64,000 bases of DNA, taken from Pseudomonas sp. 21. GTDB lineage: Bacteria; Pseudomonadota; Gammaproteobacteria; Pseudomonadales; Pseudomonadaceae. Shown here one piece after another: positions 43,860 to 51,367 of the stretch. The notes under the pieces are model-generated. The model saw only the letters and a program-made list of their open reading frames with translations. It had not been told where the DNA came from and made no database searches. The translations under genes were made by a program, and so were the position numbers. The stretch covers positions 1 to 64,000 of the forward strand of contig NZ_JYOA01000004.1 in the NCBI RefSeq assembly GCF_000955805.1, given 5' to 3'. The stretch's first letter is position 1, and each line of letters begins with the position of its first letter.

Positions 43860-44918
43860 ATGAAACGCTTGCTTGCTTCACTGCTGGGATCGGCCATTGC
43901 CTTGGGCAGCGGCCTCGCCATGGCGGCCAACGCCGATCTGCAATCGCTGGAAGCCGCCGCCCGCAAGGAGGGCCAGGTCAACAGCGTGGGCATGCCCGAC
44001 AGCTGGGCGAACTGGAAAGACACCTGGAAGGACCTGGAGAGCAAGTACGGCCTCAAGCACATGGACACCGACATGAGCTCGGCCCAGGAGCTGGCCAAGT
44101 TCAAGGCCGAGAAGGAAAACGCCAGCGCCGACATCGGCGACGTCGGCGCCGCCTTCGGACCCATCGCGCTGCAGATGGACGTCAGCCAGCCCTACAAGCC
44201 CAGCACCTGGGACCAGGTCCCGGAATGGGCCAAGGACAAGGACGGCCACTGGGCGCTCGCCTACACCGGCACCATCGCCTTCATCGTCAACAAGCAGCTG
44301 GTGAAGGACGTTCCGCACAGCTGGGCCGACCTGCTCAAGGGCAAGTACAAGGTCACCATCGGTGACGTCAGCGCCGCTGCCCAGGCCGTCAACGGCGTGC
44401 TGGCCGCCAGCATTGCCAACGGCGGCGACGAGAAGAACATCAAGCCGGGCCTGGAGTTCTTCGCCCAACTGGCCAAGCAGGGTCGCCTGTCGCTGACCAA
44501 CCCGGTGATCAACACCCTGGAGAAGGGTGAAGTGGAAGTCGGCATCGTCTGGGACTTCAACGGCCTGAGCTACCGCGACCAGATCGACCCGTCGCGCTTC
44601 GAGGTGCTGATCCCCTCCGACGGCTCGGTGATCTCCGGCTACACCACCATCATCAACAAGTACGCGAAGAACCCGAACGCCGCCAAGCTGGCCCGCGAGT
44701 ACATCTTCAGCGATGCCGGACAGATCAACCTGGCCAAGGGCAACGCCCGCCCGATCCGCGCCGAGCACCTGACCCTGCCGGCCGAGGTGAAGGCCAAGCT
44801 GCTGCCCAACGAGCAGTACGCCAAGGCCCAGCCGATCAAGGACCCCAAGGCCTGGGAAGAGACCTCCAAGCGCCTGCCGCGCCTGTGGCAGGAAAACGTC
44901 ATCATCAACATGCAATGA
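43860..44918 (+). CDS. ABC transporter periplasmic substrate-binding protein
   Basis: 352 aa with a signal peptide (MKRLLASLLGSAIALGSGLAMAA, cleavage before NADLQ). It is a type 2 periplasmic binding protein of the group that contains Fe(III), polyamine and 2-aminoethylphosphonate binders (GQVNSVGMPDSWANWKDTWKDLESKYGLKHMDTDMSSAQELAKF; SDGSVISGYTTIINKYAKNPNAAKLAREYIFSDAGQ). AAGGAG precedes the ATG. First gene of a six-gene operon with a phosphodiesterase-like enzyme, two permeases, an ATPase and a HAD hydrolase. The enzymes point to an organophosphate or phosphonate ligand; the protein alone does not define it. Confidence 0.85.
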   Translation: MKRLLASLLGSAIALGSGLAMAANADLQSLEAAARKEGQVNSVGMPDSWANWKDTWKDLESKYGLKHMDTDMSSAQELAKFKAEKENASADIGDVGAAFGPIALQMDVSQPYKPSTWDQVPEWAKDKDGHWALAYTGTIAFIVNKQLVKDVPHSWADLLKGKYKVTIGDVSAAAQAVNGVLAASIANGGDEKNIKPGLEFFAQLAKQGRLSLTNPVINTLEKGEVEVGIVWDFNGLSYRDQIDPSRFEVLIPSDGSVISGYTTIINKYAKNPNAAKLAREYIFSDAGQINLAKGNARPIRAEHLTLPAEVKAKLLPNEQYAKAQPIKDPKAWEETSKRLPRLWQENVIINMQ

Positions 44919-44924
44919 CGCCCA

Positions 44925-44950
44925 GCCGCCCCGGTTCGCGCCGGGGCGGC
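44925..44950. terminator. Intra-operon hairpin after the binding-protein gene
   Basis: A perfect 10-bp stem (GCCGCCCCGG / CCGGGGCGGC) with a six-base loop, without a T run. Hairpins here usually stabilise the 3' end of the binding-protein message and reduce read-through, giving more binding protein than permease. Confidence 0.6.
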
Positions 44951-44975
44951 CGCGTTTCGACGAAGGCCCCAGCCC

Positions 44976-45785
44976 ATGCGCCACGACGTCATCCTGGTCG
45001 TCCTCGACGGCCTCAACTACAGCGTCGCCCACGACTGCATGGGCCACCTGCAAGCGCTGTGCAACGCCGGCCGCGGCCAGTTGTACCGGCTCGAATGCGA
45101 GCTGCCGTCGCTGTCGCGCCCGCTTTACGAATGCATCCTCACCGGCGTGCGCCCCATCGACAGCGGCATCCTGCACAACGACGTGTCGCGCCTGTCCAAC
45201 CAGCGCAGCCTGTTCCACTACGCCCGCGATGCCGGCCTGACGACCGCCGCAGCGGCGTACAACTGGGTCAGCGAGCTGTACAACCGCACGCCCTTCGACC
45301 CGGCGCGCGATCGTCATACCGACGACGAATCCCTGCCGATCCAGCACGGCCACTTCTACTGGACGGACCACTACCCCGACTCGCACCTGTTCACCGACGC
45401 CGAGTCGCTGCGCCGCCGGCACGCGCCCAACTGCCTGCTGGTGCACCCGATGAACATCGACGACACCGGTCACAAGCACGGCCTGGGCACGCCGCAGTAC
45501 CGCAACAGCGCGCGGCACGTCGACATCATCCTTTCCGAGTACCTGCACCAGTGGCTGGCCGCCGGCTACCAGGTGATGGTCACCGCCGACCACGGCATGA
45601 ATGACGACCGCAGCCACGGCGGCATCCTCCCGGAGGAGCGCGAAGTGCCGCTGTTCGTCTTCGGCGAGGCGTTCAGCCTCGATGACCAGGCGCGCCCGCG
45701 CCAGGTCGAACTCTGCGGCACGCTGTGCGAGATCCTCGGCGCCGCCCACGACAAACCGCTCTGCCGGGAGTTGCTCAAGGCATGA
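44976..45785 (+). CDS. Alkaline-phosphatase-superfamily phosphodiesterase/phosphonate hydrolase-like enzyme
   Basis: 269 aa without a signal peptide, so cytoplasmic. The fold is that of nucleotide pyrophosphatase/phosphodiesterase and phosphonoacetate hydrolase: metal ligand Asp11 (VVLDGLNY), a likely nucleophile Ser47 (LPSLSRPLYECILTG aligns with the NPP TFPN-type segment), Asp162/163 and His166 in MNIDDTGHKHG, Asp205-His206 in TADHGMND, and His214 (RSHGG). Ser in place of the usual Thr nucleophile is notable. Lies between the binding protein and the first permease; its stop overlaps the permease ATG. Probably hydrolyses the imported compound; substrate unknown. Confidence 0.75.
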   Translation: MRHDVILVVLDGLNYSVAHDCMGHLQALCNAGRGQLYRLECELPSLSRPLYECILTGVRPIDSGILHNDVSRLSNQRSLFHYARDAGLTTAAAAYNWVSELYNRTPFDPARDRHTDDESLPIQHGHFYWTDHYPDSHLFTDAESLRRRHAPNCLLVHPMNIDDTGHKHGLGTPQYRNSARHVDIILSEYLHQWLAAGYQVMVTADHGMNDDRSHGGILPEEREVPLFVFGEAFSLDDQARPRQVELCGTLCEILGAAHDKPLCRELLKA

Positions 45786-46624
45786 GATCGAACACCGGAA
45801 AACTCTTCGCCCTGCTCTGCCTGCTGCCCTTCGCACTGTTCTTCTTCGCCTTCCAGCTCGCCCCACTGCTGTGGGTGATGATCAACAGCGTGCGCACCGG
45901 CGACGGCTGGGGCCTGGGCAATTTCAGCGAAATCTTCGGCTCGCCCTTCTACCTGCAGGCGATCCGCTACAGCCTGGAAATCTCGCTGTGGTCGAGCCTG
46001 ATCGGGCTGGCCATCGCCATCCTCGGCAGCTACTCGCTGCGCCAGGTGGACAGCAAGCTGCGCGACTTCGTGATGGCCTTCGCCAACATGACCAGCAACT
46101 TCGCCGGGGTGCCGCTGGCCTTCGCCTTCATCATCATCCTGGGCTTCAACGGCGCCATCACGCTGCTGCTGAAACAGGCGGGGATCATCGAGGACTTCAA
46201 CCTCTATTCGAAGACCGGCCTGATCATCCTCTACACCTACTTCCAGATTCCGCTGGGCGTGATGCTGCTCTACCCGGCCTTCGACGCCCTGCGCGAAGAC
46301 TGGCGCGAATCCGCCGCGCTGCTGGGCGCCAGCCAGTGGGCGTTCTGGCGGCACATCGGCATCCCGGTGCTGACACCCGCGCTGCTGGGCACCTTCGTCA
46401 TCCTGCTGGCCAACGCGCTGGGCGCCTACGCCACGGTCTACTCGCTGACCACCGGCAACTTCAACGTGGTGCCGATCCGCATCGCCGGGCTGGTCTCGGG
46501 CGACGTGTTCCTCGACCCGAACATGGCCAGCGCCCTGGCGATGGTGCTGGTCGGCCTGATGAGCATCATTACCCTGGCCCACCAGTGGCTGCTGCGCCGG
46601 AGCTACCATGTCGAGAAACGCTAG
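45782..46624 (+). CDS. ABC transporter permease (PotB-like)
   Basis: 280 aa, six membrane helices beginning LFALLCLLPFALFFFAFQLAPLLWVMINS. The EAA-type loop contacting the ATPase is in ESAALLGASQWAFWRHIGIPVLTPALLG. One of two permeases forming the channel. Starts by ATGA overlap with the upstream enzyme gene; overlaps the next permease gene by 17 bp, so translation is tightly coupled. Confidence 0.9.
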   Translation: MRSNTGKLFALLCLLPFALFFFAFQLAPLLWVMINSVRTGDGWGLGNFSEIFGSPFYLQAIRYSLEISLWSSLIGLAIAILGSYSLRQVDSKLRDFVMAFANMTSNFAGVPLAFAFIIILGFNGAITLLLKQAGIIEDFNLYSKTGLIILYTYFQIPLGVMLLYPAFDALREDWRESAALLGASQWAFWRHIGIPVLTPALLGTFVILLANALGAYATVYSLTTGNFNVVPIRIAGLVSGDVFLDPNMASALAMVLVGLMSIITLAHQWLLRRSYHVEKR

Positions 46625-47396
46625 TCCGCTGTACCACCGCGTGGTGGTCTATGCGCTGTTCCTGATCCTGCTGGTGCCGCTGGCCGCCACCCTTCTCTAC
46701 TCGCTGGCCACCTCGTGGAGCGCCAGCGTGCTGCCGGACGGCCTGACCCTGAAGTGGTTCCTGACCCTGTGGAGCGATCCGCGTTTCCTCGTCGCCTTCG
46801 GCCAGTCGCTGCTGGTGTGTTTCGGCGCGCTGATCCTCAGCGTGGTGCTGGTGCTGCCGCTGATGTTCGTCATCCACTACTACTTCCCGCGCCTGGATGC
46901 GCTGATGAACGTGCTGATCCTGCTGCCCTTCGCGGTGCCGCCGGTGGTGTCGTCGGTCGGCCTGCTGCAGCTCTACGCCTCGGGCCCGGTGCCCATCGTC
47001 GGTACGCCGTGGATCCTGATCGGCTGCTACTTCACCATCGCCCTGCCCTTCATGTACCGGGCGATCAGCAACAACCTGCAGGCCATCAACCTGCACGACC
47101 TGATGGACGCCGCCCACCTGCTCGGCGCCAGCACCTGGCAGGCCGCGCTGCTGGTGGTGCTGCCGAACCTGCGCAAGGGCCTGATGGTGGCGCTGTTCCT
47201 GTCCTTCAGCTTCCTCATCGGCGAATTCGTCTTCGCCAACCTGCTGGTGGGCACCCGCTACGAGACGCTGCAGGTGTTCCTCAACAACATGCGCAACAGC
47301 AGCGGCCACTACACCAGCGCAGTGGTGGTCTCCTACTTCCTCTTCGTCCTGCTGCTCACCTGGGCGGCAAATCGCTTGAACAAGGACAAGACCTGA
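46608..47396 (+). CDS. ABC transporter permease (PotC-like)
   Basis: 262 aa, six membrane helices beginning VVVYALFLILLVPLAATLLYSLATSW. The EAA-type loop is in DAAHLLGASTWQAALLVVLPNLRKGLM. Second subunit of the importer channel. The start lies inside the preceding permease gene with its own weak GGAG. The stop is one base from the ATPase ATG. Confidence 0.9.
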   Translation: MSRNASPLYHRVVVYALFLILLVPLAATLLYSLATSWSASVLPDGLTLKWFLTLWSDPRFLVAFGQSLLVCFGALILSVVLVLPLMFVIHYYFPRLDALMNVLILLPFAVPPVVSSVGLLQLYASGPVPIVGTPWILIGCYFTIALPFMYRAISNNLQAINLHDLMDAAHLLGASTWQAALLVVLPNLRKGLMVALFLSFSFLIGEFVFANLLVGTRYETLQVFLNNMRNSSGHYTSAVVVSYFLFVLLLTWAANRLNKDKT

Positions 47397-47397
47397 C

Positions 47398-48393
47398 ATG
47401 AGCTTCCTCAGCGTCGAGACACTGAACAAGAGCTACGGCAGCACCACGGTATTCCAGGACATCGACTTCGCCGCCGAGCGCGGCGAGTTCGTCACCCTGC
47501 TCGGCCCCAGCGGCTGCGGCAAATCCACCCTGCTGCGTTGCATCGCCGGCCTGACCGCGGTGGACAGCGGGCGCATCCTGCTGGATGGCGAGGACATCGT
47601 GCCCAGGAGCCCGCAAAAGCGCGGCATCGCCATGGTGTTCCAGAGCTACGCGCTGTTCCCCAACATGACCGTTGAGCAGAACGTCGGCTTCGGTTTGCGC
47701 ATGCACAAGGTGCCGGCAGCGGAATCCGCCCAGCGCGTGGCCGAAGTGCTGGAAATGGTCGAACTCGGCCCGCTCGCCGCACGCTATCCGCACCAGCTGT
47801 CCGGCGGCCAGTGCCAGCGCGTCGCCCTCGCCCGCTCGCTGGTCACCCGCCCGCGCCTGCTGCTGCTCGACGAGCCGCTGTCGGCGCTGGACGCGCGCAT
47901 CCGCAAGCACCTGCGCGAGCAGATCCGCCGCATCCAGCAGGAACTGAAACTGACCACGGTCTTCGTCACCCATGACCAGGAAGAGGCACTGACGCTGTCC
48001 GATCGCATCGTGCTGATGAACGCCGGGCGCATCGTCCAGAGCGGCGACGCCGAGACGCTCTACACCGCGCCGGAGAACGCCTTCGCCGCCGGCTTCATCG
48101 GCAACTACAACCTCCTCGACGCGGCCCAGGCGACCCGCCTGCTGGATCGCCCGTTCCGCCAGCAGGTGGCGATCCGCCCCGAATCCCTGCGCCTGAGCGT
48201 GGAGCCGGGCGAAGGCATCCCGGTTCGGGTACTCTCCCACAGCCTGCTGGGCAACGTGATCCGCTACCGGGTCGACGCCAGCGGCGTCGAGCTGACCGTG
48301 GACGTCCTCAATCGCAGCGCCGAGCGCCTGTACCCGGCCGGCACCCAGCTCGGCCTGCAAATCGACCTTGAAAGCATTCGGGAGGTGGCCTGA
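47398..48393 (+). CDS. ABC transporter ATP-binding protein
   Basis: 331 aa. Walker A GPSGCGKST, Q-loop (VFQSYALFPNMTVEQNV), signature LSGGQCQRVALARSL, Walker B LLLLDEPLSALDA and the H-loop (VFVTHDQEEALTLSDR). A C-terminal TOBE-type regulatory domain (about 240-331; RQQVAIRPESLRLSVEPGEGIPVRVLSHSLLGNVIRYRV) is typical of the PotA/FbpC/PhnT group. Energises the importer. Its stop overlaps the HAD gene start (TGATG). Confidence 0.93.
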   Translation: MSFLSVETLNKSYGSTTVFQDIDFAAERGEFVTLLGPSGCGKSTLLRCIAGLTAVDSGRILLDGEDIVPRSPQKRGIAMVFQSYALFPNMTVEQNVGFGLRMHKVPAAESAQRVAEVLEMVELGPLAARYPHQLSGGQCQRVALARSLVTRPRLLLLDEPLSALDARIRKHLREQIRRIQQELKLTTVFVTHDQEEALTLSDRIVLMNAGRIVQSGDAETLYTAPENAFAAGFIGNYNLLDAAQATRLLDRPFRQQVAIRPESLRLSVEPGEGIPVRVLSHSLLGNVIRYRVDASGVELTVDVLNRSAERLYPAGTQLGLQIDLESIREVA

Positions 48394-49046
48394 TGGCCCT
48401 GGTGATATTCGACCTCGACGACACCCTGATCGACGGCGACTGCGCAAGCCTGTGGAGCAAGCGCATGGCCGATCTCGGCTGGGTCGACGCGGAGTCGTTC
48501 CTCAAGCGCGACGCCGAACTGATGGCGCTCTACGCGCAGGGCAAGCTGCCCATGGAGGACTACATGGCCTTCGCCCTGGAACCGATGGCCGGGCGCAGCG
48601 TGGAAGAAATCGAACGCGACGTGGAAGCCTTCGTCGAGGACGTGATCGAGCCGCTGATCCACAGCGACGCGTGCGCCACCCTCGCCCGCCACCGCGAAGC
48701 CGGCGACCGCCCGCTGGTGATCTCCGCCTCGGGCGTGCACCTCGTGAAGCCCATCGCTGAACGCATCGGCATCGACGAAGTGCTGGCCATCGACCTGGAA
48801 GTCGTCAACGGCCACTACACCGGTCGCACCGTGGGCGTGCTGACCTACCGCGAAGGCAAGGTCCTGCGCCTGCTCGACCTGCTGGAAGGCAATGACAGCC
48901 CGCTGGCTGACGCGCACTTCTACTCCGACTCGCGCAACGACCTGCCGCTGCTCAAGCTGGTGGGCGAGCCGCACGTGGTGAACGCCGATCCGGTGCTGCT
49001 GGAGCATGCACAGAAGATGGGCTGGGACGTGCTGAACTGGAAGTAA
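48393..49046 (+). CDS. HAD-IB family phosphatase
   Basis: 217 aa, haloacid dehalogenase superfamily. Motif I FDLDDTLIDGD (nucleophile Asp7, acid/base Asp9), motif II ISASG, motif III Lys in the YREGKV segment and motif IV YSDSRNDLPLL. This is the phosphoserine-phosphatase-like IB subgroup with a helical C1 cap. Last gene of the ABC operon, translationally coupled. Together with the upstream phosphodiesterase-like enzyme it suggests sequential cleavage and dephosphorylation of an imported phosphoester. PAO1 PA3255 from memory. Confidence 0.85.
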   Translation: MALVIFDLDDTLIDGDCASLWSKRMADLGWVDAESFLKRDAELMALYAQGKLPMEDYMAFALEPMAGRSVEEIERDVEAFVEDVIEPLIHSDACATLARHREAGDRPLVISASGVHLVKPIAERIGIDEVLAIDLEVVNGHYTGRTVGVLTYREGKVLRLLDLLEGNDSPLADAHFYSDSRNDLPLLKLVGEPHVVNADPVLLEHAQKMGWDVLNWK

Positions 49047-49056
49047 GCCCCGCGTG

Positions 49057-49083
49057 CCGGTCTGCCTGAACCGTCAGGCCGGC
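49057..49083. terminator. Imperfect bidirectional hairpin between convergent genes
   Basis: A GCCGG-TCTG-CCTGA / TCAGG-CCGGC stem with an internal bulge, overlapping the end of the M50 gene. No clear T run; weak evidence as a terminator. Confidence 0.35.
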
Positions 49084-50240
49084 AACCGCTCCAGCAGATG
49101 CTTCTGCATGCGCAGCTCTTCCGTCTCCTGGGAGAGGTCCGGTGATAGCCGGGCAAAAGCCACCGCTCGATCGAGCTGGCGGCGACATTCCTGTTGATCC
49201 CCCGCCGCTGCCGCACGCATCGCCAGACAGCGCGCCCAGATGCTCGTGTACTCGCGCTGCAGGCGCTGCGGCAACAGCTCGTCGAACAGCCCGAGCGCAC
49301 TTCGGGACGCCACCGCCTGAGCGAACGCCAGCTCGGCGCCGATCAACCGGAGCATGTCGTACAGCACCTTCTGCAGGGCTTCAGGAAGTGCGTTGCGCTG
49401 CACCTGGAAGGATGAGTCCAGCGCGGCGGCCTCCTGCCAGCGGCCCTGGACCTGCAGCGCACGCAAGCGGATGTACAGTGCCACCAGCGGCATCGGTGAC
49501 TCCTGGGACTCCAGCAGCAACAGGTCCGCCTCGGGCACCTGGTCCGCACACAGCCCCGAGCAGGACAGCCCCATCAGGCGGGCGAAGGCCAGTTGCGGAT
49601 GCCCAGCATCCATCCCACGCCACCAGCGCAGCATCCACAGGCCGTCGCTGACCTGCTTGAGCTTGCCCTGCACCGGCAACAGGTTGGCGACGCCCATGCA
49701 GGCATTGGTCGCCGCCACCGCGAGCAGGAGGCCCTGCCCAGGGCCGTCCTCCAGCGCCAGCGAAACCAGCCCCGCGAGCCCTGCCACGACCAGGTTCGTC
49801 AGCGGCCCGCCGGCATTGAACCAGACATGCTGGCGCCGCCAGGGACCTCTCGGGTCGGCGAACGCCATTACATAGCCAGCGAGCTTCTGCGGGTGCTTCG
49901 GCTGGCGGCTGAATGTCCAGCCTCGGCGCCGCATGCGGAAATCCCAGCGGCCGACGCGCAGGCGCATCACCGTCATGCCCCCCAGGCGCGCGCCCAGGAG
50001 ATGCCCGAACTCATGCACGAAAATGGACTGGTAGATGGCCACGAAGCCCAGCAACAGACCGGGGACGATCCACACCGGTTCGGCGGGCATCGCGAGCATG
50101 CTCAGGGCCATGCCCAGTGCGCCCGTCGCGCCGCCGAGGACGATCATCAGCATTCGTAGTGGCGTGTTGAGCCACTCGGGCAGTGACCAGAGGCCGGCAG
50201 CATTGCCGATTCTGCCTTGCGACATCCCTGTCTCGCTCAT
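49074..50240 (-). CDS. M50 (S2P-like) membrane zinc metalloprotease
   Basis: 388 aa. The zinc motif HEFGH (His76-Glu77-His80) lies in a membrane segment (AIYQSIFVHEFGHLLGARLGG), preceded by two helices (about 30-70) and followed by further helices carrying FNAGGPLTNLVVAGLAGLVSLAL and NACMGVANLLPVQGKLKQVSDGLWML. The second motif NLLPVQGKLKQVSDG replaces the usual NxxPxxxLDG (no Asp before the terminal Gly pair but QVSDG supplies one). The C-terminal 170 residues are soluble and helical with no PDZ domain. ATG at 50240 follows GGGAG. Not in a rip/rseP context. Function unknown. Confidence 0.8.
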   Translation of the reverse strand: MSETGMSQGRIGNAAGLWSLPEWLNTPLRMLMIVLGGATGALGMALSMLAMPAEPVWIVPGLLLGFVAIYQSIFVHEFGHLLGARLGGMTVMRLRVGRWDFRMRRRGWTFSRQPKHPQKLAGYVMAFADPRGPWRRQHVWFNAGGPLTNLVVAGLAGLVSLALEDGPGQGLLLAVAATNACMGVANLLPVQGKLKQVSDGLWMLRWWRGMDAGHPQLAFARLMGLSCSGLCADQVPEADLLLLESQESPMPLVALYIRLRALQVQGRWQEAAALDSSFQVQRNALPEALQKVLYDMLRLIGAELAFAQAVASRSALGLFDELLPQRLQREYTSIWARCLAMRAAAAGDQQECRRQLDRAVAFARLSPDLSQETEELRMQKHLLERLPA

Positions 50241-50266
50241 GGCCGCTCCCTGCGCCCAGCGCCTGA

Positions 50267-51229
50267 TCAGCTCAGGCTTTCGTCGATCAGCACCACCACC
50301 TTGCCCTGCACCTGGTTGCTCGCCAGGGCATCGAATGCGCTCTGCGCATCGCGGACCGGGAAGGTGCGCTCCAGTTGCGGGCTCAGCTTGCCGGTTTCGA
50401 ACAATGGCCAGACCTTCTGCCCGAGCTCGGCGATCAGCTGCGCCTTGAAGTCGGCATCCCGCGAACGCAGGGTCGAGCCGATCAGCTGGATGCGCTTGCC
50501 CAGCAGCAGGGCCAGGTCCAGTTCGGCCTTGCGACCGCCCATCAGGCCGATAACCACCCATCGACCGTCACGGCCGAGGATTTCCAGGTCCAGCTTGGCG
50601 TAGTTGGCGCCCACCGGGTCGAGGATCACATCGAAGGGAGCGAAATCCCGAAGCGATTCGAGGCTCTCGCCACGCAGCGCGCCGCCCTCGGCGCCCAAAG
50701 CCTCGCAGTAGGCCAGGCGATCAGCGGAGCCGACGCTGACCCAGCAAGGGCTGCCGAAGGCCTTGCACAGCTGGATACCGGCCGAGCCGACGCCGCTGGC
50801 GCCCGCGTGCAGCAGCACCTTCTCCCCCGGCTGCAGCGCGCCGAGCATGAACAGGTTCAGCCACGCGGTGGCGTAAACCTCGGGCAGCGCGGCGGCTTCA
50901 GCAAGGCTCAGGCCGGCGGGCACCGGCAGCGCATGGCGCTCGTCCACCACCACTTCCTCTGCCATGCCGCCACCGGCCAGCAGCGCGCAGACGCGGTCGC
51001 CCACCTGCCAGGTGCTGCCGGCGCCGACCTCGGTCACCACGCCGGAACACTCCAGGCCGATGATGTCGCTCGCCCCCGGCGGCGGCGGGTAGAGACCGGC
51101 CACCTGCAACAGGTCGGCGCGGTTGAGTCCCGCGGCGGCGACCTGGATGCGGATCTGTCCCTGTGTGCAAGTCGGGTTCGGACGCTCAGCCCACTCCACT
51201 CGCCCTTCGATGCCTTGCAATGCGTTCAC
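50267..51229 (-). CDS. NADPH:quinone reductase-like zinc-less MDR oxidoreductase
   Basis: 320 aa, medium-chain dehydrogenase/reductase of the quinone oxidoreductase (PIG3/QOR) type. It has an N-terminal GroES-like domain (GLNRADLLQVAGLYPPPPGASDIIGLECSGVVTEVG) and a Rossmann domain with VLLHAGASGVGSAGIQLCKAFG. No structural-zinc cysteine lobe is present. The GTG at 51229 is chosen because GGAGG lies four bases upstream and family homology starts there (MNALQGIEG). Probably NADPH-dependent detoxification of quinones or enones. PAO1 PA3256 from memory. Confidence 0.87.
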   Translation of the reverse strand: MNALQGIEGRVEWAERPNPTCTQGQIRIQVAAAGLNRADLLQVAGLYPPPPGASDIIGLECSGVVTEVGAGSTWQVGDRVCALLAGGGMAEEVVVDERHALPVPAGLSLAEAAALPEVYATAWLNLFMLGALQPGEKVLLHAGASGVGSAGIQLCKAFGSPCWVSVGSADRLAYCEALGAEGGALRGESLESLRDFAPFDVILDPVGANYAKLDLEILGRDGRWVVIGLMGGRKAELDLALLLGKRIQLIGSTLRSRDADFKAQLIAELGQKVWPLFETGKLSPQLERTFPVRDAQSAFDALASNQVQGKVVVLIDESLS

Positions 51230-51251
51230 GCTGCCTCCATAGTGACTTCGC

Positions 51252-51284
51252 AGGGCCCGATCCGTAAGGTCGGGCCCTTTCTTC
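51252..51284 (+). terminator. Terminator-like hairpin in the divergent spacer before prc
   Basis: AGGGCCCGA / TCGGGCCCT, a perfect 9-bp stem with a nine-base loop, followed by TTCTTC in the plus direction. It stands between divergent genes, so it does not end a visible gene; it could be an attenuator or insulator upstream of the prc -10-like TAATAT (51331-51336). Confidence 0.5.
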
Positions 51285-51367
51285 GCGCCGAATTCACCTG
51301 CGATTGAACCCGGCGCCGCCAATTAAGGCCTAATATGCGTCATAACTCCGCGATCAGTCGAATCAGC

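Noticed and set aside
51304..51336. Full sigma-70 promoter TTGAAC / TAATAT for prc
   Set aside because: The spacing is 21 bp, too long; only the TAATAT -10-like element is retained.
51335..51367. Upstream ATG of prc as the true start
   Set aside because: It overlaps the TAATAT hexamer and would place a polar stretch before a good signal peptide that begins at 51368.
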